Below, one piece after another: positions 1-5,548 of a DNA stretch of 20,006 nucleotides. The notes below the pieces were generated by a model, which had not been told where the DNA came from, made no database searches, and was given only the letters and a program-made list of their open reading frames with translations. This DNA is from a virus. Made by a program: the position numbers and the translations under genes. Every line of letters begins with the position of its first letter. Position 1 is the stretch's first letter. The stretch spans positions 1-20,006 of the IMG/VR virus record IMGVR_UViG_3300045996_001288. One strand, given 5' to 3'.

Positions 1-923
1 TATCCGGTACGCTCAGCGCCACCGACAGCGGCACGGACACCGCGGCGATCACTGGTGCGGTGGTTATCACGGGTACCCTTGCCGCCACTGACAGCGGCAC
101 GGATACCGCGGCGATCACGGGTAACGTCGAAGTTGAAGGTGCTAGTGGCGCGCTCAGCGCCACCGACAGCGGCCCGGACACGGCGTCGATCACCGGCGGC
201 CCGGTCGTCGCTGGAACTCTCTCGGCCACCGAGGTCGGTCAGGACACGGCTACCTTCGGAGGTAACGTCCTGGTCAGCGGCGGACTCGCCGCCATCGAGA
301 CCGGCACGGACACCGCGTCGATCACTGGCACGGTGCTCGAGGATATTACTGGCACCCTCGCAGCGTCGGAGTCGGGCAGCGATATCTTCGTCGCTTACGA
401 CATCCTCACGCCGGCGGCGCGGTCCCGCCCGGGCAAGCGCAAACTTCTACGTGTCAAGTCGCTTAAACAGCTTCTTGACGAGGAGGCTCCGGCCGCGCCG
501 AAGCCGGTCCAAGACCCCGTTGCGGAGAGTCTCAGCCCGGAGCTTCCGGTCGTCGAGCAGCCTGCGCTGAAGAGCCGGCCGCAGTCCGAACCTGTCCTTG
601 ATCTTCACAATCTACCCACCCAACACTTGCAGGAGCAGCCCGAGCCAGAGGCCGAGGCCGCAGAGCAGCAGCAACCCAAGCCACAGGAACGCGTCGAGGA
701 GACACCGCCAGAGCCCATCCGGGATGAGGACATTCTCAAGGCGCTTCCACATGACAAACCAATACTAATCCAGACTAAAGTCGATGTCGAGCAGACTATC
801 GCTCAACTAGCAAAAGACACGACTAACCAAGTAGTAAACGATGACGACGAAGTAATCGCCGCGCTAATTGCGAGCGGGGCACTAGCAATGTTTCTCCGGC
901 CCGAGTATAAGAGTAAAAAATAG
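1..923 (+). CDS. Repeat-containing phage protein, 5' end outside the window
   Basis: The frame is open from base 3 with no stop, so the true start is probably upstream; the GTG at 60 lies inside a repeat and is unlikely to be the start. The first ~135 visible residues are about six imperfect repeats of 22-25 residues with the core G-x-L-[SA]-A-T-[DE]-S-G-x-D-T-A-[SA]-I-T-G, a pattern expected for short beta-strand or beta-roll units. A basic patch (RPGKRKLLRVK) follows, then a long Pro/Glu/Gln-rich stretch that looks disordered, then an acidic segment and a hydrophobic end (VIAALIASGALAMFL) with a Lys-rich tip. I do not recognise a catalytic family; a virion or tail-associated role is inferred from position upstream of head genes. 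The last ~170 bases are visibly less GC-rich and use codons such as CTA and ATA that are scarce elsewhere in the window. Confidence 0.6.
   Translation, partial: SGTLSATDSGTDTAAITGAVVITGTLAATDSGTDTAAITGNVEVEGASGALSATDSGPDTASITGGPVVAGTLSATEVGQDTATFGGNVLVSGGLAAIETGTDTASITGTVLEDITGTLAASESGSDIFVAYDILTPAARSRPGKRKLLRVKSLKQLLDEEAPAAPKPVQDPVAESLSPELPVVEQPALKSRPQSEPVLDLHNLPTQHLQEQPEPEAEAAEQQQPKPQERVEETPPEPIRDEDILKALPHDKPILIQTKVDVEQTIAQLAKDTTNQVVNDDDEVIAALIASGALAMFLRPEYKSKK
3..410 (+). repeat. Tandem 22-25-residue coding repeats
   Basis: About six degenerate units of 66-75 bases encode the core x-L-S-A-T-D-S-G-T-D-T-A-x-I-T-G. Spacing varies by whole codons and the frame is kept, so this is a protein repeat. 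It continues past the left edge of the window, so the full copy number is not visible. Confidence 0.75.
249..266. promoter_or_regulatory. Palindrome site 1 of 9 (TTACCY-N4-RGGTAA family)
   Basis: GCTACC-TTCGGA-GGTAAC. TACC and GGTA arms with a six-base spacer; one arm position (C against A) breaks an otherwise six-base match. It lies inside the repeat gene in the register GCT ACC TTC GGA GGT AAC. Confidence 0.45.
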
Positions 924-935
924 CCTAGCCGGCTT

Positions 936-940
936 GGGGG
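936..940 (+). promoter_or_regulatory. G5 ribosome-binding tract
   Basis: GGGGG followed by ACATCA and ATG at 947. It can pair with the CCUCC anti-SD if one G-U wobble is allowed. It is one of six G-tract start regions in the window. Confidence 0.5.
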
Positions 941-946
941 ACATCA

Positions 947-1282
947 ATGGCTGGACGTTCGCAGGCCACTAAGGCCGACCGCTACCGCGTTGACTCGCGG
1001 GGGCGGTCTATTCCTGTGTTTGACACAGTGCCGACCTTTTCGGGCACGCAGACCGTCGGCCAGACCCTTACGGGCACCAACGGCACGGTCGTCTCGAACA
1101 ACGACACGGTGACGATCACCCGCCAGTGGTTCCGCAACGACGTCCCGATCCCGGGCGCGAATGCGGCCACCTACGTGCTCGCTGCCGCCGACCAGGGCAA
1201 GCGGGTCCGTTTCGGCAACGTCGCGACCAACGCCGTCGGGCGAGCCTTCTCGGTCAGCACCGTCTCTGGCGTCATCCCGTAA
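947..1282 (+). CDS. Small Ig-like domain protein
   Basis: A 111-residue protein. After a basic N-terminal ~23 residues, nearly the whole length (about residues 24-111) fits the bacterial/phage Ig-like beta-sandwich repeat built on the plan P-x-F-S-G-T-x-x-V-G-Q-T-L-T, then a conserved QWFRND[x]PIPGA, then A-T-Y-V-L-A-A-A-D-Q-G-K-R-V. Such domains are common in phage capsid-decoration and tail proteins, where they are thought to stick to surface carbohydrate. There are no membrane segments or signal peptide. The start is chosen for the G5 tract six bases upstream; the stop overlaps the next ATG (TAATGA). A decoration or tail-surface role is inferred. Confidence 0.7.
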   Translation: MAGRSQATKADRYRVDSRGRSIPVFDTVPTFSGTQTVGQTLTGTNGTVVSNNDTVTITRQWFRNDVPIPGANAATYVLAAADQGKRVRFGNVATNAVGRAFSVSTVSGVIP

Positions 1283-1650
1283 TGAGCCGGGTCTGTCCGG
1301 TATGCGGCGGGCCCCGCCACGAACCGGGGCTCAAGGTGGACCTCGACTCGAACACGCTGGTGTACGAGGGCGAGGTGCTCGCCAAGCTACGGCCCGCCGA
1401 GGCCGAATTTCTCTACGTCCTCTCCGAGAAGATCGGCACGCCGATCCGCCGGGAGGCCGTAGTCGCCAAGATGTGGGGGCATAACCCGCCCCGCACTGCA
1501 GACGACGTACTCGACGTTTACGCGAGCCATTTAAGGAAATCGCTACTGAACGTCGGTTACAACCTGTTCTCTGGCCGGAGTGGCTTCGTCAGGACCATTA
1601 CGCTCGCCAGAGTTCACCCGGCCCGACAAGGGCAATCTCAGGAGCAGTAA
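1282..1650 (+). CDS. OmpR/PhoB-type winged-helix protein with N-terminal CxxC knuckle
   Basis: A 122-residue protein; the start is the ATG overlapping the upstream stop, since the longer in-frame extension back to 1126 would run through the Ig-like gene and has no family resemblance. Residues 5-8 are CPVC followed by GG and H13, half of a typical zinc-ribbon site. Residues ~15-110 resemble the C-terminal effector domain of OmpR-family regulators: a short beta hairpin, L-R-P-A-E-A-E-F-L-Y-V-L, the G-T-P-I-R-R-E-A-V-V-A-K-M-W-G helix, V-Y-A-S-H-L-R-K-S-L as recognition helix, and a C-terminal wing strand. There is no receiver domain. A DNA-binding protein lodged between virion genes could be a phage regulator of the late operon. 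Whether it binds the recurrent palindrome is speculation, since OmpR-type proteins usually bind direct repeats. Confidence 0.72.
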   Translation: MSRVCPVCGGPRHEPGLKVDLDSNTLVYEGEVLAKLRPAEAEFLYVLSEKIGTPIRREAVVAKMWGHNPPRTADDVLDVYASHLRKSLLNVGYNLFSGRSGFVRTITLARVHPARQGQSQEQ

Positions 1651-1866
1651 ATGGCCAAGAGCAAGCAGATCTCTTCCAAGGCCGGGGCGTTCGCGAAGGG
1701 CGGTTCCGGCCACATGTTCGGCAAGCAGAGCGTTGGCGTGAAAGCCGCCGGCGTCTCCGGCAAGTCGGATTCCAGCAACCCGGGCAAGTTCATCAAGGGC
1801 GGCTCGGGCAAGATGTTCGGCAAGCAGTCCGCTTCGGCGATGCCTGCCGGCCGTTCGGGCAAGTGA
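1651..1866 (+). CDS. Small basic Gly/Lys-rich protein with two GGSGxMFGKQS repeats
   Basis: A 71-residue, strongly basic protein with essentially no acidic residues. It is built from two 25-residue copies (residues 14-38 and 47-71, offset 33), each reading F-x-K-G-G-S-G-[HK]-M-F-G-K-Q-S and ending in S-G-K, separated by a short Ser/Asp/Asn linker. The ATG follows the previous stop directly, with AGGAG six bases upstream. Small proteins with MFGKQ-type motifs occur near head genes of podovirus-like phages, but I know of no established function. The composition would suit contact with DNA or an acidic partner in the head. The next gene starts on its last bases (GTGA overlap). Confidence 0.7.
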   Translation: MAKSKQISSKAGAFAKGGSGHMFGKQSVGVKAAGVSGKSDSSNPGKFIKGGSGKMFGKQSASAMPAGRSGK

Positions 1867-2126
1867 TTAGGCCCCACGAAGAAAGACTCGCCCGGGCGAT
1901 CCTCGGTCTCCGCGTAGATCGAGTCGCCTGGGAAGAGTTCCTCGTAGCGGTCGCGGGCTACTCTGCGGCCATCACCGACAACTGCATCTCGGCAACCCCA
2001 GACCTCCTGCCGCAAGCTCAAGGACGCGCCCAGGCTATGCGCTCGTTCCTGACCTCGCTGCACGAAGCTCCTGCGGTGGTGGAGAAGCTAGAGAACATGA
2101 AGCGAGCTCATGCACCCAAACCTTAA
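1863..2126 (+). CDS. Small hypothetical protein upstream of scaffold
   Basis: An 87-residue, mainly alpha-helical protein with no membrane segment. It begins at a GTG overlapping the previous stop by four bases and has no convincing SD of its own, so translational coupling is likely. A basic N-terminal helix (HEERLARAILGLR) is followed by a W-x-x-F-L helix and a Q-G-R-A-Q-A-M-R-S-F-L helix near residues 52-62. It overlaps the scaffold start by 17 bases. A small helical protein at this place is common in podovirus head modules, but I cannot name its family or function. Confidence 0.6.
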   Translation: MIRPHEERLARAILGLRVDRVAWEEFLVAVAGYSAAITDNCISATPDLLPQAQGRAQAMRSFLTSLHEAPAVVEKLENMKRAHAPKP

Positions 2127-3150
2127 CCCCGCTCCGGTTGATCCGAGCGTGAAGGTCCCTGCCGCCGTCCTGGCCGCAGCGAAACGAGCCGACGAACTCC
2201 TTGCTCCCCCCGTAGTGGAACAGGTCCCAGAGCCAGAGGTGAAGGCGGAGACCCCGCCCGTCGCCGAGGTGAAGCCTGAGCCGGCCCCAGAGCCGAAACA
2301 GGAAGCACCCCTGGTCCAGGAGCAGAAGGTCGAGGCCAAGAGCGACGACTTCGAGCAAAAATACCGCTCTGAGCGCGGCCGCCGCGAGAAGCTCGAGCGC
2401 CAGGTAGACGGCCTGATGGACGAGGTCCACGCGCTTCGCCAGGAGATCATCGACCTCCGGCGCAAGCCCGCACCGACCCCTGCGCCGGCGCCGGCCGCCG
2501 ATCCCGGGTTCACTCCCGAGGAGGAAGAGGCCTACGGCAAGGATTTCTTAAGCCTGGTCACTCGCAAGGCGGAGGCTATTGCCGAGCAGAAAACCGCCAA
2601 TTTGCTAAAAGAGATCGCGGGACTCAAGGACCAAATGGATGGCGTACAGCGGGTCACCCAGGTCTCGGCCCATGATCGACTGATGAATCGCATGACTGAG
2701 CTGGTCCCTGACTGGGAGCAGATCAACGTCAACGAGGACTTCAAGGACTGGTTGGCTGAGCCAGACGCGTATTCTGGACAAAAACGCCACGATATGCTTA
2801 TCTCTGCTTGGAATGCAGGAGACGCCCCGCGGTGCGCGGCGTTCTTCAGAGGTTTCAAGCAAGAAACCGCTGCCGTTACCCCCGCAGGTAACCAGCCGGC
2901 TCGGGCCCCAGAGGCTCCGAAGACCCCGCTGGAAGAGCTCGCGGCACCAGGCAGAGCCAAGTCCGCAGCGCCAGACCCAGCGTCGGGCCCTGAAGACCTT
3001 TCCGACATCACCCCAGCCTATATCGCCAAGTTCTTCACCGACAAGGCAGCCCAGCGCTACCGCGGACGTGAGGAAGAGGCCGCAAAGATCGAAGCAAAGA
3101 TCTGGCGTGCCCAAGCAGCGGGACTAGTGCCGGGGCTCAAGGTTCCGTAA
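2110..3150 (+). CDS. Head scaffolding (capsid assembly) protein
   Basis: A 346-residue protein directly upstream of the major capsid gene, the usual place for the scaffold. Residues ~30-75 are Pro/Glu/Lys-rich and probably disordered. Residues ~78-120 form a charged coiled coil (E-Q-K-Y-R-S-E-R-G-R-R-E-K-L-E). The central helical part (~140-250) contains the V-P-D-W-E-Q-I-N-V-N-E-D-F and D-W-L-A-E-P-D-A-Y-S-G signatures I associate with podovirus scaffold-like proteins. The C-terminal ~45 residues (I-T-P-A-Y-I-A-K-F-F, then R-Y-R-G-R-E-E-E-A) form a basic helical end of the type that contacts coat protein. The start overlaps the previous gene; GAAG upstream gives only a weak SD. One palindrome copy lies in the linker before the C-terminal domain. 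Confidence 0.8.
   Translation: MHPNLNPAPVDPSVKVPAAVLAAAKRADELLAPPVVEQVPEPEVKAETPPVAEVKPEPAPEPKQEAPLVQEQKVEAKSDDFEQKYRSERGRREKLERQVDGLMDEVHALRQEIIDLRRKPAPTPAPAPAADPGFTPEEEEAYGKDFLSLVTRKAEAIAEQKTANLLKEIAGLKDQMDGVQRVTQVSAHDRLMNRMTELVPDWEQINVNEDFKDWLAEPDAYSGQKRHDMLISAWNAGDAPRCAAFFRGFKQETAAVTPAGNQPARAPEAPKTPLEELAAPGRAKSAAPDPASGPEDLSDITPAYIAKFFTDKAAQRYRGREEEAAKIEAKIWRAQAAGLVPGLKVP
2875..2892. promoter_or_regulatory. Palindrome site 2 of 9
   Basis: GTTACC-CCCGCA-GGTAAC: perfect six-base arms and a six-base spacer. It is inside the scaffold gene, register GTT ACC CCC GCA GGT AAC (V-T-P-A-G-N). Confidence 0.6.
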
Positions 3151-3156
3151 TTCATC

Positions 3157-3174
3157 CTTACCCTTGCAGGTAAG
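3157..3174. promoter_or_regulatory. Palindrome site 3 of 9, in the capsid leader
   Basis: CTTACC-CTTGCA-GGTAAG: perfect six-base arms and a six-base spacer, in the 65-base gap between scaffold and capsid genes, 42 bases before the capsid ATG. It is the only non-coding copy in the window and so the best candidate for a regulatory role. I see no clear sigma-70 promoter in the gap. Confidence 0.6.
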
Positions 3175-3203
3175 GGTGGCCAACATCAACCAACCTTGCC
3201 TGT

Positions 3204-3209
3204 GGGGGG
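3204..3209 (+). promoter_or_regulatory. G6 ribosome-binding tract of the capsid gene
   Basis: GGGGGG, then CACATC and ATG at 3216. It fixes the start of the capsid gene and matches the other G-tract starts of the window. Confidence 0.5.
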
Positions 3210-3215
3210 CACATC

Positions 3216-4184
3216 ATGGCTATTACTGTAGGTACCGCCTATTCGGGTTCTAACCCGTCTCCGGCGTATTCGGGCGTCTTCATTCCGGAAATCTGGTCCG
3301 GCAAGATCATCGAGAAGTTCTACGCTTCTACGGTGCTCGCCGCGATCAGCAACACCGACTATGAGGGCGAGATCAAGCAGGCCGGCGACAAGGTGAAGAT
3401 CCGCACCAAGCCGACGGTCACCATCCGCGACTACCAGGTCAACCAGTCGCTCGTCGTCGAGCGTCCGTCTTCGAACCTGGTGGACTTCTCCATCGACTAC
3501 GCCAAGTACTTCAACACGGTGCTTGACGACGTCATGGAGGTCCAGGCGGACATCAACCTCATGAACCTCTTCAGCGAAGACGCTGCAGAGCAAATGAAGA
3601 TCACCATCGACACGGCGGTGCTTCTCGGCCTCGTGAACCAGGCTACGGCGACCTACAACCGCGGCACGACCGCGGGTAAGATCTCCGCGGCGTGGAACCT
3701 GGGCGCCACGACCACGCCTCTGGCCACGGTTGCTCGCAACCCGACTGCCGGCCAGGTCGAGATGATCGACCTCCTCGTCCGTCTGGGCGCGGTTCTCGAC
3801 GAGCAGAACATCCCGGAGAGCGGCCGCTGGGTCGTCCTTCCGACTTGGGCTGCCGCCTACATCAAGATGTCGGAGCTGCGCGACGCGGCCCTGACTGGTG
3901 ACGGCGTGTCGACGCTCCGCAACGGCAAGCTCGGTCAGGTGGATCGTTTCACGATCTACTCGTCCAACCTGCTCCCGGCCGGCGTTGCTGGTGGTCTTGC
4001 CGCTGGCGAGTTCGCGATCTTCGCGGGCCACTCGCACGCGCTGACCTTCGCCTCGCAGATGACCAAGGTCGAGACTCTCCGCTCGGAGAACACCTTCGGC
4101 ACCCTGCTCCGTGGCCTCCAGGTCTACGGCTACAAGGTGCTCGACGGTCAGGCTCTCGCCCAGGCCATCGTCACCAAGGCGTAA
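3216..4184 (+). CDS. Major capsid protein
   Basis: A 322-residue protein with the features of HK97-fold coat proteins of podovirus-like phages: an N-terminal segment ending in F-I-P-E-I-W-S-G-K-I-I-E-K-F-Y (residues ~22-36), the hairpin region G-D-K-V-K-I-R-T-K-P-T-V-T-I-R-D-Y (~57-73), a long spine-like helical part (I-T-I-D-T-A-V-L-L-G), a W-V-V-L-P-T-W-A-A-A-Y-I segment typical of the peripheral domain, and a C-terminal T-F-G-T-L-L-R-G-L-Q-V-Y-G-Y-K-V-L strand. There is no sign of a prohead protease or cleavable delta domain. It follows the scaffold gene, has a strong G6 SD and ends just before a strong terminator, as expected for the most abundant virion protein. Its codon use is strongly biased toward C-ending codons. 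Confidence 0.88.
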   Translation: MAITVGTAYSGSNPSPAYSGVFIPEIWSGKIIEKFYASTVLAAISNTDYEGEIKQAGDKVKIRTKPTVTIRDYQVNQSLVVERPSSNLVDFSIDYAKYFNTVLDDVMEVQADINLMNLFSEDAAEQMKITIDTAVLLGLVNQATATYNRGTTAGKISAAWNLGATTTPLATVARNPTAGQVEMIDLLVRLGAVLDEQNIPESGRWVVLPTWAAAYIKMSELRDAALTGDGVSTLRNGKLGQVDRFTIYSSNLLPAGVAGGLAAGEFAIFAGHSHALTFASQMTKVETLRSENTFGTLLRGLQVYGYKVLDGQALAQAIVTKA

Positions 4185-4193
4185 GCGTAACTA

Positions 4194-4243
4194 GGGGGGT
4201 CGGGGTCTGCGTTTTCGCCCGCAGGCTCTGACCCCCTCTTTTT
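4194..4243 (+). terminator. Intrinsic terminator after the capsid gene
   Basis: GGGGGTC (4195-4201) pairs with GACCCCC (4230-4236), with an inner TGCG/CGCA pairing possible, followed by TCTTTTT (4237-4243). This is the only convincing rho-independent terminator I see. It should set capsid mRNA above that of the downstream tail genes. Confidence 0.88.
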
Positions 4244-4253
4244 ATCTTCTTCC

Positions 4254-4258
4254 GGGGG
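4254..4258 (+). promoter_or_regulatory. G5 ribosome-binding tract
   Basis: GGGGG, then ATCTTC and GTG at 4265. It supports the GTG as start of the adaptor gene. Confidence 0.45.
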
Positions 4259-4264
4259 ATCTTC

Positions 4265-4624
4265 GTGGCCGAACTCGCTACAGTAGAGGCCTACATCGCA
4301 GAGGCGCGAGCGCTCCTGCAGGATGTATCGGTCCCCTACCGTTACGCCGACAGTGCCTACGTCAGCGCCCTCAACATGGGGGTGCTTGTTGCTGCCGGCA
4401 TGCGGCCCGACATCTTCATCTCCACGAACGGCGTCCCCCCGGACTACTCGACGGGAGCCGTGACCTTTCCGCTTCAGTATCGCCCGGCGCTGGCCCTCTA
4501 CGTGGCCGGCCGCGTCCTGGTCCGCGATGCCGAGCCGTCCGACGCCGAGCGCGCCGCCGCCTTCATGAACGCCTTCCGGGTCACCCTCGTCGGGGCCCCA
4601 AAGACGTCGGGAGGCGATAAGTGA
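4265..4624 (+). CDS. Putative head-tail adaptor protein
   Basis: A 119-residue protein with the layout of small phage adaptors of the DUF6682 type: an N-terminal helix (V-E-A-Y-I-A-E-A-R-A-L-L-Q-D), R-Y-A-D-S-A-Y-V-S-A-L-N-M-G (the helix that reads 'RYSDAELVEALN' in relatives), M-R-P-D-I-F, a P-L-Q-Y-R-P-A-L strand and a C-terminal helix (Y-V-A-G-R-V-L-V-R-D-A-E-P-S-D-A-E-R-A-A-A-F-M without insertions in the family). Such proteins dock on the portal ring and start the tail. The family call is from memory of motifs. The GTG start has a G5 tract six bases upstream. The stop overlaps the GTG of the next gene (GTGA), which fits co-translation of two neck components. Confidence 0.65.
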   Translation: MAELATVEAYIAEARALLQDVSVPYRYADSAYVSALNMGVLVAAGMRPDIFISTNGVPPDYSTGAVTFPLQYRPALALYVAGRVLVRDAEPSDAERAAAFMNAFRVTLVGAPKTSGGDK

Positions 4625-5535
4625 GCGCGCTGACCGACGGCTTCTTCAACGAGATCCGCACGCGGGCCCCGCACGTCCTCGACGAGGTCATCTCGTTCGA
4701 GCTCTTCAACGTCATCGACGAGCTCACGAGGCACTACCTGCAGACCACGCCGCCCACGCGCGGCACCGCGGTCGACACCTGGCTGAGCTCCGACCAGTAC
4801 AGCGAGTACTATGTCCTGCTCATCGACGGGACGCTCTCGCGCGTCCTGAGCCAGCTCGACAAGCCGTACACGAACCCGCCGCTCGCCGCCTACTACGAGA
4901 CCCGCTACCAGCAGGCTCTCATGCGGGCGCGCGACGACTTTTACGCCGAGTCCTCGCCGAGCATCTACACGCGGCTTGTGGACACCCTCCGCGTCCGGCT
5001 GCCCAACGTAAAAGACCCGGTCCTCGAGCTCGAGATCTTCAACGTGATCGACGAGTTCTGCCGCGAGGGGTTCATCTACACGGACACCGTCGAGATCACC
5101 CTCGTAGCAGGAACCGCTGTCTACGATCTTACCCAGGCGGGTAAAACGATCATCAATATCTCGAACTGGTCACACGCCACCCTGGACCTCACGGACGCGG
5201 TCTTCGATGACGACACCGAGATCGTGTCGCTCTCGACCGTGCCGGACCTCGTCGACGCGACCACGCCCCTGTTCGTGGAGATGGACTTCGTCCCGCTCAA
5301 CAGCGTGGCGACCGCTGACCTTCTGCCGGAGAAATACTGGACCCAGTACTACCAGGGGATTTTGGATGGCGTGCTTGGCCGGATGATGTCGCACCTCGGC
5401 AAGCCGTACAGCAACGAGCGCATGGCCACCTACCACGGCCGACGCTTCCGTAAGGCGATCAATCAGGCCCGGGTCGACAACGGGCAGCGGTTCCGGGGCG
5501 ACCAGCCCTGGGTATTCCCGCAAGACTTCAGATGA
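4621..5535 (+). CDS. Putative neck/connector protein with internal duplication
   Basis: A 304-residue protein. Residues ~119-290 form one complete domain: P-V-L-E-L-E-I-F-N-V-I-D-E-F, a beta-rich middle (V-E-I-T-L-V-A-G-T-A-V-Y-D-L), then L-P-E-K-Y-W-T-Q-Y-Y-Q-G-I-L-D-G-V-L and K-P-Y-S-N-E-R-M-A-T-Y-H. Residues ~12-110 repeat its two ends (F-E-L-F-N-V-I-D-E-L; Q-Y-S-E-Y-Y-V-L-L-I-D-G-T-L; K-P-Y-T-N-P-P-L-A-A-Y-Y) but lack about 70 residues of the beta-rich middle. A neck or tail-connector role is inferred from position after the adaptor and before the fibre. The start is the GTG overlapping the adaptor stop; coupling is likely. A palindrome copy lies in the middle of the second domain. Confidence 0.65.
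   Translation: MSALTDGFFNEIRTRAPHVLDEVISFELFNVIDELTRHYLQTTPPTRGTAVDTWLSSDQYSEYYVLLIDGTLSRVLSQLDKPYTNPPLAAYYETRYQQALMRARDDFYAESSPSIYTRLVDTLRVRLPNVKDPVLELEIFNVIDEFCREGFIYTDTVEITLVAGTAVYDLTQAGKTIINISNWSHATLDLTDAVFDDDTEIVSLSTVPDLVDATTPLFVEMDFVPLNSVATADLLPEKYWTQYYQGILDGVLGRMMSHLGKPYSNERMATYHGRRFRKAINQARVDNGQRFRGDQPWVFPQDFR
5128..5145. promoter_or_regulatory. Palindrome site 4 of 9
   Basis: CTTACC-CAGGCG-GGTAAA: perfect TTACC/GGTAA arms and a six-base spacer, inside the neck gene, register CTT ACC CAG GCG GGT AAA. Confidence 0.58.
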
Positions 5536-5536
5536 T

Positions 5537-5541
5537 GGGGG
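5537..5541 (+). promoter_or_regulatory. G5 ribosome-binding tract of the tail fibre
   Basis: GGGGG, then ACTGACC and GTG at 5549. It decides for the GTG as start of the fibre gene. Confidence 0.45.
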
Positions 5542-5548
5542 ACTGACC

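Noticed and set aside
3-410. CRISPR-like array
   Set aside because: Repeats are degenerate, contiguous and in frame, with no unique spacers. They are protein repeats.
55-570. 171-codon frame overlapping the repeat gene
   Set aside because: Arg/Ser-rich out-of-frame reading of the repeats; the other frame shows the regular repeat.
927-934. AGCCGGCT palindrome
   Set aside because: Only eight bases, common by chance in GC-rich DNA, and not repeated in other gaps.
1126-1281. N-terminal extension of the winged-helix gene
   Set aside because: It reads through the Ig-like gene in another frame with Arg-rich sequence; the ATG overlapping the stop is the natural start.
3186-4037. 283-codon open frame on the - strand
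   Set aside because: Opposite the capsid gene; Arg/Asp/Val-rich shadow.
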